From assembly GCF_039538145.1 (NCBI RefSeq), contig NZ_BAABBV010000001.1, forward strand, positions 2,480,001-2,544,000: 64,000 nt of DNA. Reading direction: 5' to 3'. The stretch is from Gryllotalpicola daejeonensis (lineage in GTDB: Bacteria > Actinomycetota > Actinomycetes > Actinomycetales > Microbacteriaceae). Of the stretch, positions 1 through 10,200 are shown in pieces. A program made the position numbers and the translations under genes. The notes beneath the pieces are model-generated. The model saw only the letters and a list, made by a program, of their open reading frames with translations, was not told the origin of the DNA and ran no database searches. The stretch's first letter is position 1, and the number at the start of each line of letters is the position of its first letter.

Positions 1-737
1 AGCGCCAGATGGACGTGCGAAAGCTGCCCGGGACCCTGATTGCGAATCCCGCGACCCGCGAGGCGATCTACACCCCGCCGACGGGCGAGCACACCATCCG
101 AGACAAGCTGTCGAACTGGGTCGAATTCGTTCACGCTCCCCTCGGGCTCGACCCGCTCGTCGTGATGGCGATTGCGCATTACCAGTTCGAGGCGATCCAC
201 CCTTTTGAGGACGGCAACGGTCGCACCGGACGTGTGATGAACATGCTGCTTCTCGTCGAAGCAGAGATTCTGAAACTGCCGATCCTCTTTCTCTCGCGCT
301 ACATCATCGAAAACCGAGACGCGTATTACGCGCTCCTGCTTGCGGTGACGGCCGAGCAGAAGTGGGAGGAGTGGGTGCTATTCATGCTCGAGGGACTTCG
401 CCAGACGGCGCAGTCGACCTTGCGCAAGATCGACGCGGTGACGGCGCTGCAAGGTGACGCGGCTGAGGCAGTTCGGGCGATCACACCAGGCGGCGCAAAC
501 GCGGACCTGTTGTCGGTGTTGTTCGAGCAGCCCTACGTCCGCATCAAAAACGTGGTCGAGCGGTGCCGCGTGTCCCGCCCGACGGCAACGAACTGGCTCA
601 ACGCGCTCGTAGACGCTGGAGTGCTTCAAGATCAGCGCGTCGGGAGGGACCGGCTGTTCATCAATACCCGTTTTCTGTGGGTCCTCACCCGAGACGAAGG
701 GGTCGCAGCCCGCGAGTCTGAGCCCACGCTTTTCTAG
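1..737 (+). CDS. Fic family protein AMPylator (5' end outside window)
   Basis: Fic-fold proteins transfer AMP or a related group from a nucleotide to a hydroxyl side chain of a target protein. The catalytic loop HPFEDGNGRTGR at bases 198-233 fits the family motif HxFx(D/E)GNGRxxR, with the catalytic His and the phosphate-binding GNGR intact. The C-terminal third (about 507-700) reads as a winged helix, as in Fic proteins that also act as regulators. The reading frame is open through base 3, upstream of the first ATG at 9, and the usual N-terminal domain is missing, so the gene starts left of the window. Whether it carries the inhibitory (S/T)xxxE(G/N) helix cannot be seen. It lies in the mobile element, where Fic proteins are often toxins or host modifiers. 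Confidence 0.9.
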   Translation, partial: RQMDVRKLPGTLIANPATREAIYTPPTGEHTIRDKLSNWVEFVHAPLGLDPLVVMAIAHYQFEAIHPFEDGNGRTGRVMNMLLLVEAEILKLPILFLSRYIIENRDAYYALLLAVTAEQKWEEWVLFMLEGLRQTAQSTLRKIDAVTALQGDAAEAVRAITPGGANADLLSVLFEQPYVRIKNVVERCRVSRPTATNWLNALVDAGVLQDQRVGRDRLFINTRFLWVLTRDEGVAARESEPTLF

Positions 738-765
738 CCCGAGAGTCTTCCACACTGGCGGAGAG

Positions 766-996
766 TCAGAGTTTCGGGAGTCGGTTCGGCCGCGTCGGCA
801 GCTGTTCGACGAAGTGCTCGAGGTCGGCGAGGAGGTAGATGGGTTTCGTGCCGGAGAAGTGGACGGTCACGTCGCCCATGCGCACGTGCTGCCGCAGGCG
901 GGTCGGGCTGATGCCGAGGGCTTCGGCGGCGGAGTTGTGGTCGAAGGCGACCACGACGGCCGGGTGATTATCGGGTTCGGGCATCCGGCGGCTCAT
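766..996 (-). CDS. Small excisionase-like HTH protein
   Basis: A 76-residue protein. Residues about 20-66 resemble the HTH_17/MerR-like fold of excisionases, with AAEALGISPTRLRQHV as the likely helix-turn-helix, followed by a short wing and LADLEHF. The ATG at 996 is preceded by GGAGGTG at good spacing. It starts 48 bases after the relaxase stop on the same strand, so the two are probably co-transcribed. Likely roles are a recombination directionality factor or a transfer-gene regulator. The fold is fairly clear; the exact role is not. Confidence 0.7.
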   Translation of the reverse strand: MSRRMPEPDNHPAVVVAFDHNSAAEALGISPTRLRQHVRMGDVTVHFSGTKPIYLLADLEHFVEQLPTRPNRLPKL

Positions 997-1044
997 CGCG
1001 CACCTCCGGGCGCCGACGCGCGGCGGGAGTCGTACCGGGGGCGT

Positions 1045-3816
1045 TCAGCGTGACATGTCGTGCACATTGCGGCTCCCCTCCGGTGTTGCGGTTGGTGCTG
1101 TCGCTGGTCGTGCGGCGCGGTTGAGGTCCTCGCGCGCGGCGGCGCGCGAGTCGTGGAGGGTGGCTTCGATGTCCGGGCGCTGCATCATCTCGATGAGCTG
1201 CGTCTTCGCGCCGGGCTCGGCGGGTGCGACGAGCACGACGTCGTTGCGGTCCCGCCCACGGGTGAGGCCGACGTAGAGTCCGGCCGCTCCGACGCCGGGC
1301 CCGACGAGCGCGGTGTCCGTGGTCTCGCCTTGCACGCCGTAGACGGTCGAGGCGTATCCGAGGTGGAGGTGCGAGGCGGCGTAGTCGTGGCTGATCCTGC
1401 GCAGCTCGGTGGAGTCGGAGACCGACGCGAGGATTACGGAGTCGGCGGTGATCGACTTGACGGTCCAGGTCTGGCGGTTCTGGACCGCGGCTGCCGTGTT
1501 GTTGCGGCGGGTCTGGACGATGTCGCCGGCGAAGATCGGCTGACCGCCCTGCCCGGCCGTCGCACGTGTCGTGTCGATCGTGCCGGCGGCGATGCGGCGG
1601 GCTTGGATCGCTTCGGAGATGCTCTGCGCCTCGGCGTGAGTGGCGGTGACCAAGGCGATCGAGCGGCCGTGCCGCTGTGCGTCGAACCAGGCGCCCGTCA
1701 TGAGATGCTTCGCGTCGGCGTCGCTGTTCGCCAGTGTGACGTGCCCGGTGCGGATGAGCTCGTCAGCGACCCGCTCCGCCTCGCCGGGGCCGGCCGGCTC
1801 GCGCAGCCGGGTGGTGAGCTGCGCCCAGGCGGGGTCAGTGAACCGTTGCACGGAGGTTAGCTGCACCCGCTCGTCGGCGCGGTGCCAGAACAGGCGCATC
1901 GCTCCGGAGTGGCCGACGGGCAGTGCCTGGTTCTCGTCGCCGACGAGCGCGACGCCGGCGCCGGTGCGCTCGAGCACATCGACGAGGGCGCCGGCGGCCT
2001 CGAGGTCGAGCATGCCGGCCTCGTCGACGACGATCCGGTCGGTTGGCCTGATGCGGATGGTCGGGCCGCGGTAGGTCCCGCCGGTCTGCGGGTCAGTGTC
2101 GCCGGGCTGCAGCCGAGTCCATCTGGTGGCACCAGCCGCATCTGTCGCCCATCGCCACCCGTAGTCGTGCAGCAGCTGGTGCAGCGAGGAGGACGCGCTG
2201 CCGGTCTCGCGCCCGGCAACGGCCGCTGCCTTCTTGGTGGGCGCGATGACGATCGTGTTGCGGCCTTGCCGTCGCAGCGCGACCACGGCGAGCTTCAGCA
2301 TGGTGGTCTTCCCGGTGCCGGCCGGTCCGGAGATCGCGACGATGCGGGAGGTGCCGGCGATGGCGGATGCCCCGTCGGCCTGTCCGGGGTCGAGGGTGCG
2401 GCCGGGCTCCACCAGCTGGGCGAGTCGCTCGATGACCTCGGGCTGCAGCGAGTGCCCAGGTGTGGCGAGCGCCTCGATCCGGCTCGCGAGTGTCGTCTTG
2501 CGGGCGGCGGTTTCGGTGGCCATGAGCCGCTTGACGTGGGCGGGGATGCCCGGCTCGGCAAGCAGCGTCACTGTGTGCGTCCCGATGGCGGCATTGACGA
2601 CGTGGCGCAGCACCGCGTCGAGCCGGGCGCGTTCGGCGACGACGCCGGAGGCGGCGAGGGCGCGCAGTACGCCGGCGCGGACGTCCAGCACGCTGAACCG
2701 TCCGCCGGTGCCGGTGGAGCGGGCGTCGGCATCCACGACAGCTCTCGCGGCCAGCAGCTCGAGGTCGAGATCCTCGATGCTGACGGCAGCCGGGGTGACG
2801 GGACGTCGTGGACGATTCACCTGCGGGTCGAGGGTGCCGATCTCGCCGCGGATGACCTGCGCCCAATCGTCTTCGGCGAGGCGCTCTGGTTTGTCGGGAC
2901 GCCCGGTCGCCCAGGCCCAGCGGTCGATCTGGTTGAGCACGTCCCGGGACGGTTCCTGTCCGGGGTGCTGCTGCTTCCACCAGGCGGTCTGGGTGATCTT
3001 GTTCGCCTCGATCTGCGCGGCCCGCTTCGACAGCGGCCGAACAAGGTGCGCGAGCTGTGCGATCTCACCGTCGGCGTTCAAGGTGAGGCCCTTGGCGGCG
3101 AGGGCGTTGATCCAGGCGGGGTCGGTTCTGGCGGCGAGGTCGCCTTCGGCGTTGATGGCGTTCTGGAACCGCATCGCCACCCGCGAGTCGATATTCGACC
3201 ACTTGCCGTCTGTGCCTTGGACGCGCACGTTCAGCCACAGGTGCCGGTGCTTGTGCGGGTCCAGCGACCGGGACCGCTCATGTTTCAGTTCGACGACCTC
3301 GATGCGGGCGAGGTCCTCCCGGATCGCGGAGTGCACCCCGCGGCGGGCGTTCAGCTCGGCCTGCCACAGCTTGATGATCCGGTCCCGCAGCCGGTCCTGC
3401 AGGTCCTCGTACGCGGCGTTCAGCTCCGGGTCCAGCAGCGCGGCGATTGAGTACGTCTTCGGCGCGTTGATCGTCGAGTCCAGAGCCAGGTCCGCGGTCG
3501 GCGACTCGAGGTTCCGGCCCCGGCGCTCCCCGGTAAGCGGATCGAGCCCGTCCACCCAGTCCTTGAGCTGCTCACGGTTCAGCAGGTCTTCGCGGATGAC
3601 GCCGTTCTCCACGATGTACCGCGTCATCGCGCCGTCCGCGTAGTCCGCCGCGGCGGTCACCCCGTCAGCCGTCGTCGCCGTCAGCGTCGCATCGCACGCC
3701 CCGCCGAAGGCATACGCCACCGCCTGTTTGACACCCTGCGCGCGCTCCCCGCGCTTCCATCTCGCTAGTCCGCCCCTCATATCTACGAGTTGCACGTTTG
3801 GCGCGCATCTCGACAT
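1045..3816 (-). CDS. MOBF/TrwC-type conjugative relaxase with RecD-like helicase domain
   Basis: A 923-residue protein that should nick one strand at oriT, stay bound to its 5' end and unwind the DNA for transfer. The N-terminal 300 residues form the TrwC relaxase domain, with the metal-binding histidine triad in HKHRHLW (about residue 188). The second half is an AAA/RecD-like helicase: Walker A GPAGTGKTT near residue 497, Walker B IVVDEAGM near 595, and a C-terminal GLTRGRDRNDV helicase motif. The catalytic tyrosine is probably one of those near residues 34-66; I cannot say which. ATG 3816 has AGAGGTG 13 bases upstream, rather far; ATG 3780 is an alternative start. Length is typical for actinobacterial TraA-like relaxases. 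Confidence 0.9.
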   Translation of the reverse strand: MSRCAPNVQLVDMRGGLARWKRGERAQGVKQAVAYAFGGACDATLTATTADGVTAAADYADGAMTRYIVENGVIREDLLNREQLKDWVDGLDPLTGERRGRNLESPTADLALDSTINAPKTYSIAALLDPELNAAYEDLQDRLRDRIIKLWQAELNARRGVHSAIREDLARIEVVELKHERSRSLDPHKHRHLWLNVRVQGTDGKWSNIDSRVAMRFQNAINAEGDLAARTDPAWINALAAKGLTLNADGEIAQLAHLVRPLSKRAAQIEANKITQTAWWKQQHPGQEPSRDVLNQIDRWAWATGRPDKPERLAEDDWAQVIRGEIGTLDPQVNRPRRPVTPAAVSIEDLDLELLAARAVVDADARSTGTGGRFSVLDVRAGVLRALAASGVVAERARLDAVLRHVVNAAIGTHTVTLLAEPGIPAHVKRLMATETAARKTTLASRIEALATPGHSLQPEVIERLAQLVEPGRTLDPGQADGASAIAGTSRIVAISGPAGTGKTTMLKLAVVALRRQGRNTIVIAPTKKAAAVAGRETGSASSSLHQLLHDYGWRWATDAAGATRWTRLQPGDTDPQTGGTYRGPTIRIRPTDRIVVDEAGMLDLEAAGALVDVLERTGAGVALVGDENQALPVGHSGAMRLFWHRADERVQLTSVQRFTDPAWAQLTTRLREPAGPGEAERVADELIRTGHVTLANSDADAKHLMTGAWFDAQRHGRSIALVTATHAEAQSISEAIQARRIAAGTIDTTRATAGQGGQPIFAGDIVQTRRNNTAAAVQNRQTWTVKSITADSVILASVSDSTELRRISHDYAASHLHLGYASTVYGVQGETTDTALVGPGVGAAGLYVGLTRGRDRNDVVLVAPAEPGAKTQLIEMMQRPDIEATLHDSRAAAREDLNRAARPATAPTATPEGSRNVHDMSR

Positions 3817-4043
3817 CAAAAAGCGCGCACCTCTGAAAAGAGCCTGCGTGCATCGACTATCGATCCTTGCGCTCGGCGCATTGCACTGAGGTCACTCGCC
3901 CACATCTCGTGAAAGGCATTCGGCTGCGTTTGGCCGTGGTGCTTGAGCTCTTGGTCAGGGCGGTCGTGGATCGATGCCGCTCCGGGGCGCGGAGCCGCGC
4001 GACGGTCAGCCGTCGGATGTCGCACCGCGGCATCTGGCGGCAT
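3816..4043 (-). CDS. Candidate small ORF coupled to the relaxase (75 codons)
   Basis: An open frame of 75 codons whose TGA overlaps the relaxase ATG as TGATG, the arrangement used for translational coupling. The product is rich in Arg, Ala and His with no recognisable domain, and overlapping frames are also open, so coding capacity is unproven. The DNA could equally be the oriT or promoter region of the relaxase. I list it because of the overlap, not because the protein is recognised. Confidence 0.22.
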   Translation of the reverse strand: MPPDAAVRHPTADRRAAPRPGAASIHDRPDQELKHHGQTQPNAFHEMWASDLSAMRRAQGSIVDARRLFSEVRAF

Positions 4044-4207
4044 GATCGCCGTCTAATGGTTGCTTTTGTGCAAGCAAGCAAAGCCCCGTTCTGGGGGCAT
4101 CGAGATGATTGTCTAGCGGGGGTGAGGGCGCATATGTATTAGCTCAGCGAGCGATCAGCGTCGGCTTTCGGCGTTCTTGGGGCTCTCGTAGTGAAGCGGG
4201 AGTCCGT
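3817..4207. other. Divergent intergenic region, possible oriT/promoter zone
   Basis: About 390 bases between the divergent relaxase and RHS genes. It contains a hairpin TTGCTT/AAGCAA at 4061-4078 and another GCCCC/GGGGC at 4084-4099 immediately before the RHS leader. MOBF relaxases often have their oriT next to the relaxase gene, so this is the most likely place for it, but no nic site can be recognised from sequence alone. Promoters of both genes must also lie here. Confidence 0.35.
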
Positions 4208-7200
4208 GTGGCTCGGTCTGGCTCTTTCCTGTCGGCTGTGGGCCGCGTCGGCGCGGTTGCTGCCGGGACGGCGGCGTTGCTGGTGGTCACGGTTTTGGTG
4301 CCTGGGGCGGGGGATGCCGCGTCTGCGGCCCCCGCGCCGGCGAAGGCGCCGAAGCGGGCTGCGGTGACGGTCGCGCCTGATGCGGTGTCTGCACAGGTCG
4401 ATGCGCGCGCTCAGGGCAGGCAGGTGGAGGTGCTGTCCGAGCGCACCGAGACGTCGCAGACTTTCGTCAACCCCGACGGGTCGTTCACGAGCAAGTCGAC
4501 GGCGGGGATCGCGCGGGTGCGGGACACGTCCGCGAAGGACGGCTGGCGTGACGTCGACTTGACGCTGACGACGCGCGCGGACGGCACGATCGCGCCGGTC
4601 TCGCCGGTGAACGACGTGGTGATCAACGGCGGCGGGGCGGGGTCGGCTACGAGCCCGCTGGTGTCGGTCGCTGATCGCACGGGCGCGGACTCGGTGGCGC
4701 TGTCGTGGCCGGAGGGGGATCTGCCGAAGCCGAAGATCTCCGGCGACACGGCGACGTACAAGGATGTCCGCCCGGGGCAGGACCTGGTGATCCAGGCCAC
4801 GCGCACCGGGTTCGAGCAGTTCCTCGTTCTCAAGTCGAAGCCGGCCTCGGCGCAGGAGGCGAAGCTGAGCCTGCCGGTGACCTCCCACGGCTTGTTCTTC
4901 ACCGCGAAGAAGTCCGGCGGCGACACGTCGGTTGTGGTGATGAACAAGGCGGGCAAGGTGCTCGGCGGGCTGGGCGACGCCGTCGTCACGGATGCCCGCG
5001 TGGATGCGAAGACGGGCGCGCCCGAGCACACGGACGTCGCGGATCAGTCTGTGCAGACGGTCAGCGGGAAGCAGGCTCTGGTCATCTCCCCGTCGCAGGA
5101 GTACTTGGACGCGGCGACGTATCCGGTGACGGTGGACCCGTCGGTGTCGCTCGGCTCGGACTCCGCCGACACGTACATCGATTCCGGCTTCCCGACGACG
5201 AACTACAACGCCGCCACGCTGCTGCATGTGGGCACGTATGACAGCGGGACACATGTGGCGCGGGCGCTGGTGCGCTTCGATGGGGTGCCGATCTCGGGCA
5301 CGCAGATCCTGGCCGCGACGCTGAACCTGTGGGCCGAGCACTCCTCAAGCTGCACGGCCACGCCGTTCACGATCTACCCGGCGAACTCGGCGATCGCCTA
5401 CCCGTCGATCACGTGGAACAACCAACCGGCGATCAACACCGGCAACACGGTGACGGCGTCCTCCGCGGCGGGCAGCAGCTGCACGGCGGCGGGCTGGGTG
5501 AGCACGAACGTGGTCACACCGCTGCAGTACTGGGCGACCGGGGCTGCGACCACGGTGGGGCTGGAGGTGCGGGCGAGCGAGACCTCGAACGCGTCGTACA
5601 AGCGGTTCAACTCGGCGAACATGGGCTCCTACATCCCGAGCCTGACGGTGACGTACAACCGCTATGCGGGCACGCCGACGTCGATGTCGGTCGTCGGCCA
5701 GTACACGGTCGACTCGGTGCACTACGTGTCCACGAAGCGGCCGACGCTGCAGGCGATGTCCACCGATGCCGATGGGGATTCGGTGACGCTGCTGTTCGAG
5801 CTGTACAATGCGAACACGTTCGCGGCGGCGAACAAGCTGGGCACCTGCACCGTGTCCGGCGGCACCTCGGGGCACGTGTACGGGTGCTCGGTAGCGGTGG
5901 ACCTTGCCGATAATACGACGTACTACTGGCGGGTGGGAGCCCACGACAGCCATTCCACGACGTTCACGTATGCGGTGATGTACGCGCTGACCACGGCGAT
6001 CGCCAAGCCCGCCGCCCCAGTGCTGTCCTGCCCGGCCCCGTACTCGAGCGGCGCGTGGCTGGATGCGCCGCCGGCGGCGAACGTGAGCTGCACGATCACG
6101 GCGGCCGCCTCGGCCCTATCGACAGCGCCGGTGAAGATCACGTCCTCCGTGGACGGGGCGGCCGCCGCCTCGGTTGCGTTCGCCAAGGGGACGGCCGGTT
6201 CGCAGACGGTGACGGTCGCGAAGACCATCGGCGCGCACACGATCACCGCGTACACCACCTCGGTGGATGCGGTGAACTCGGCAACGGTGACGTATTCGTT
6301 CGGGTACGGGCAGGCGTCGATCACCTCCCCGCTGACCGGGTTCAAGACCGCGAACACCGTGCATGTGGTCGCCGCGGGGCCGCCGCTGGGCTCGGCGAGC
6401 TCGGCGACGGCGCAGCTGGAATGGTCCGGCCCCGGCGTGGCCTGGACGCAGCTCGACGCGGCGACCACGGTCTCCCCCGCCACCAGCGGCGGCCCCGTCC
6501 CGGCCGCCTTCGACTGGGACACCACGAAGGCGACCGGCGATGAGATCGACCCGCGCCAGGTCACCACCCTGCAGCTGCGGGTGCACTACGCCTATACCGG
6601 CGGCCCCAGCCAGTACACGGCCCCGATCACCGTGGTGCGCATCCCGCACGCCTTCGGCGACGGGTTCCCGACCGCGGACGCCGGAAGCGGCCAGGTGGCG
6701 TTGTGGACGGGGGAGCTTGAGACCAGCAGCAGCGACGTGTCGGTGACCACCGCCGCCGACAGCCTCGGCATCTCCCGCGACTTCTACTCGTACCAGGGCC
6801 CGCAGAACGCGGTGACCGGGATCTTCGGCCCCGGCTGGTCGGCAAGCCTCGACGGGTCCGGGCTCGGCTACGCGGGCGCGCAGGTCGTCGACCAGAACCT
6901 CCAGCGCACCACCGGCCAGGCCGCCGACCAGGACCTCATCCTCGCAGGTACCGCCGACGGCGACCTCGTCTTCAGCCCTCCGGCCGGGGCCACCGGCCCC
7001 AGCCCCGCCGGCGCCTACACTCCGGTGGGCGACGACACCGCCCAGACCCTCACGACGCTTACCGTCACCAGCAGCAGCGGCGTGAAGACGCTCACCGCGA
7101 CGCAGCACGACGGCACCGTGACCACCTGGACGCTGTCGTCCGCGTCGGGCGCGCCGACGTGGACCCCGGCCGGGGTCGCCCAGGCCGGGCAGCAAGGTTC

Positions 7201-10200
7201 CGAGCGTTTCAGCGCCGACGCCACCGGCCACATCACCCGCATCCTCGCCGCGCAGCCGTACGACGACGGGCTCACCTGCCCCGCAACCGGAACCCTGAAC
7301 CCTGGCTGCGCGGCCCTCACCCTCAGCTACACCGGAACCGGCACGGACACCCGCCTGCACGAGGTGGACTACACCGCCTACGACCCGGCCACCGCGGCCA
7401 TGAAGATCACGCCGGTGGCGAGCTACACGTATGACGCGCAGAGCCGGCTCGCCGCCTTCACCGACCGCAGCGGCCTCACCACGACCTACACCTATACGAC
7501 GAACGGGAATCTGACGCTGCTGGCGTCGGAGACGGCGGCCGGGCAGGCGCCGTGGACGTACGCGTACGACAGCGCCGGGAAGCTCAAGGACGTCACGCGC
7601 GGACCGGCTTCCGGAACCGGGAGCGACGCGACGGCCACGAGCATCGCCTACGCGCTCAGCCCCACCGCCGCCGGAATGCCGGACGTCACGGCCGCAACAG
7701 TTCAGAAATGGGGGCAGCAGTCCGCCCCCACGCACGCGTGGGCGGTATTCGGCCTCGACCACCCCGTCACGGGGAACCCGGCTGCCAGCGACCTGCCGTA
7801 CGGGCAGCTGTACTTCACCGACGACGAGGGCTACACCGTCAACACCGCCCAGTGGGGCGCCGGCCGGTGGCTGGTGACCTGGCAGGCCTACGACGAGAGC
7901 GGATCCCCCACCGACTCCCTGACGGGCGCGCAGACACAGGCAGCCGTGGCCGAGACGTCAACCGGGAGCGCAGACACCGGTGGTCCCCAGACCATCACCC
8001 GGTACCTGCCGGCGGTCCTCAACGACGACGACCCGGCCGATCCCCTCGTACCGGCTAACACCACCCCGAGTGACATCTGGTCGCCGGTCTACGAGGCCAG
8101 CGACAGCAACGGGAACATCACCGAGGCGCGCCAGCACACCCACATCTTCTACGACACGGGCGCGCCCAACGACGACGTGAAAGACACCGGCAAGCCGTAC
8201 CTGCTCCCGACCGAGGTGGTCGTGACTGTCGCCGGCCCGGACTCGGCCAGCACCGACCCGGACCAGCCGCTGCCGACCGGCGAGGCCGTCATCTCCGACA
8301 CCGTCTACGGCTACGACCCGATCGATGGCCAGAGCCCCACCGGGCCCAGCTCCGGCTGGACACTCGGACAGCCGACGACCACCACCAAAGTGCTCACCGC
8401 CTTCGGCGAGCCGAACGTGACCACCAAGACGCTCTACGACGCCCACGGCGCGGTCCTCGAGACGCTCGCGCCCGGCGCGAACAGTGCCGACTCGCTGACC
8501 ACGAAGACGATCAGGTACACGGCCGGGACAAACAGCGACGACGCGCCGTGCGGCGACAAGCCGCAGTGGACCGGGCTCGAATGCTGGACCGGGCCGGCCG
8601 CCGCCCCCGCGCAGGGCCCCGACATCGCGGACACGCGGATCACCGGCTACGACTACTGGCTGAACCCCACGACCACGATCGAGACCTCCGGCACCGGCGA
8701 CACCGCCGCCACGCGCACCACCACCGACACCTACCACGAGGACGACGGCCGCCCCGACACCGAGAGCATCACGACCTCGAACCTTGAAGGCTCGACCCCG
8801 GTGCCGACAACCCAGGTGCGCTACGACCCGGCCACGAAACAGCAGATCGGCACCTCGACCCTGAACGCCGCCGGCCAGGTCACGTCCTACGACGAGGCCG
8901 CCTATGACGCCTGGGGACGCCAGGTCAGCTACCGCAACTCCCTCGACGACACAACGACGACCACCTACGTGGCACCGGGGCAGCCCGGCGCGGGACAGGT
9001 CAAGACGGTCACAACCTCCGTCTCCACGTCGGCGTACAGCTACGACGGGACGGACGCTGACGGCAACATCGAGCACCGCGGCCTCGCCACAGGACTGTCG
9101 GTATCGGGAGTCGGCAGCTACACCGCCGCGTACAACGCGGACGGAAAACTGACCACCCAGACGCTTCCCGGCGGCATCACCCAGCAGCTGAGCTACGACG
9201 CCTCCGGCCGGGTCATCTCCCTGGAGTACGACGGGCAGCAGACCGACCAAGACGGCAACACCACCGTCGGGTCGTGGCTAGCCTTCTCCCGCGCCTACAA
9301 TCAGAACGGACAGGTGCTGCACGACTGGTCCCCAGCCGGCGCCAGCAACACCCCCACCGGCTACAGCAAGCAGTACAGCTACGACGGAGCAGGGCGCCTG
9401 ATCACCGTCGACGACGCCACCGACCCCGACAGCGGCGACACCACCTGCACCGTGCGGCAATACTCCTTCGACGGCCGAGGCAACCGCACAAGCCTTACCG
9501 CAACCAGCGACCCCGATGGCTGCACCACCGACGCCAACGCGACCGGCGCTACGCAGACGTTCAAGGCATGGACGTATGACGCCGACTCCCGGCAGCTCAC
9601 CGGCGCGAACGGCGCAGGCACGTACACCTACGACGCCTTGGGACGACAGACCAGCCTCCCCGCAGCCGACGCCCCCGATCCCGCAAACGGAGACGTCGCC
9701 CTGAGCTACTTCGACACTGACGCGGTGCACACCATCACCCAGGGCGACACGACAACGACTTACGACCTGGACCCGGACGGACGGCGACTTACAGCGAGCA
9801 CCGCCGGGAACGGTGCCGGAACTGTCACCAATCACTATGGCGATAGCTCGGACAACGCTGCCTGGGCCACCACCGCAGACACGTCGGGCGTCAAGACCAC
9901 GACGTACACGCCCTCGATCGCCGCCGGACTGGCCGCATCGCTCACAAACGAAGCCGGCAACGCCTCAGCCAGTCTCGATCTCGCGGATATCGGCGGCAGC
10001 ATCGTTGCCACCATGACGATCCCGTCGACCGGGGACGCAACCAACGTCGATGGCTACTCAAGCTACGACGAATACGGCAACCTCGAATCCGCGCCCCCGA
10101 GCACAGGGTCGACGCAGTACGGCTGGCAGGGCACGCAGCAGCGCGCCACCGGTGGTGCGGGGCTCACGCTAATGGGAGCCCGTCTCTACGACTCTATTAG

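Noticed and set aside
1060..3643. Long plus-strand open frames opposite the relaxase
   Set aside because: They are high-GC shadows of a gene with clear relaxase and helicase motifs on the minus strand.
4139..9835. Several minus-strand open frames opposite the RHS gene
   Set aside because: No recognisable domains; the plus strand has a signal peptide, YD repeats and RHS core across the whole stretch.
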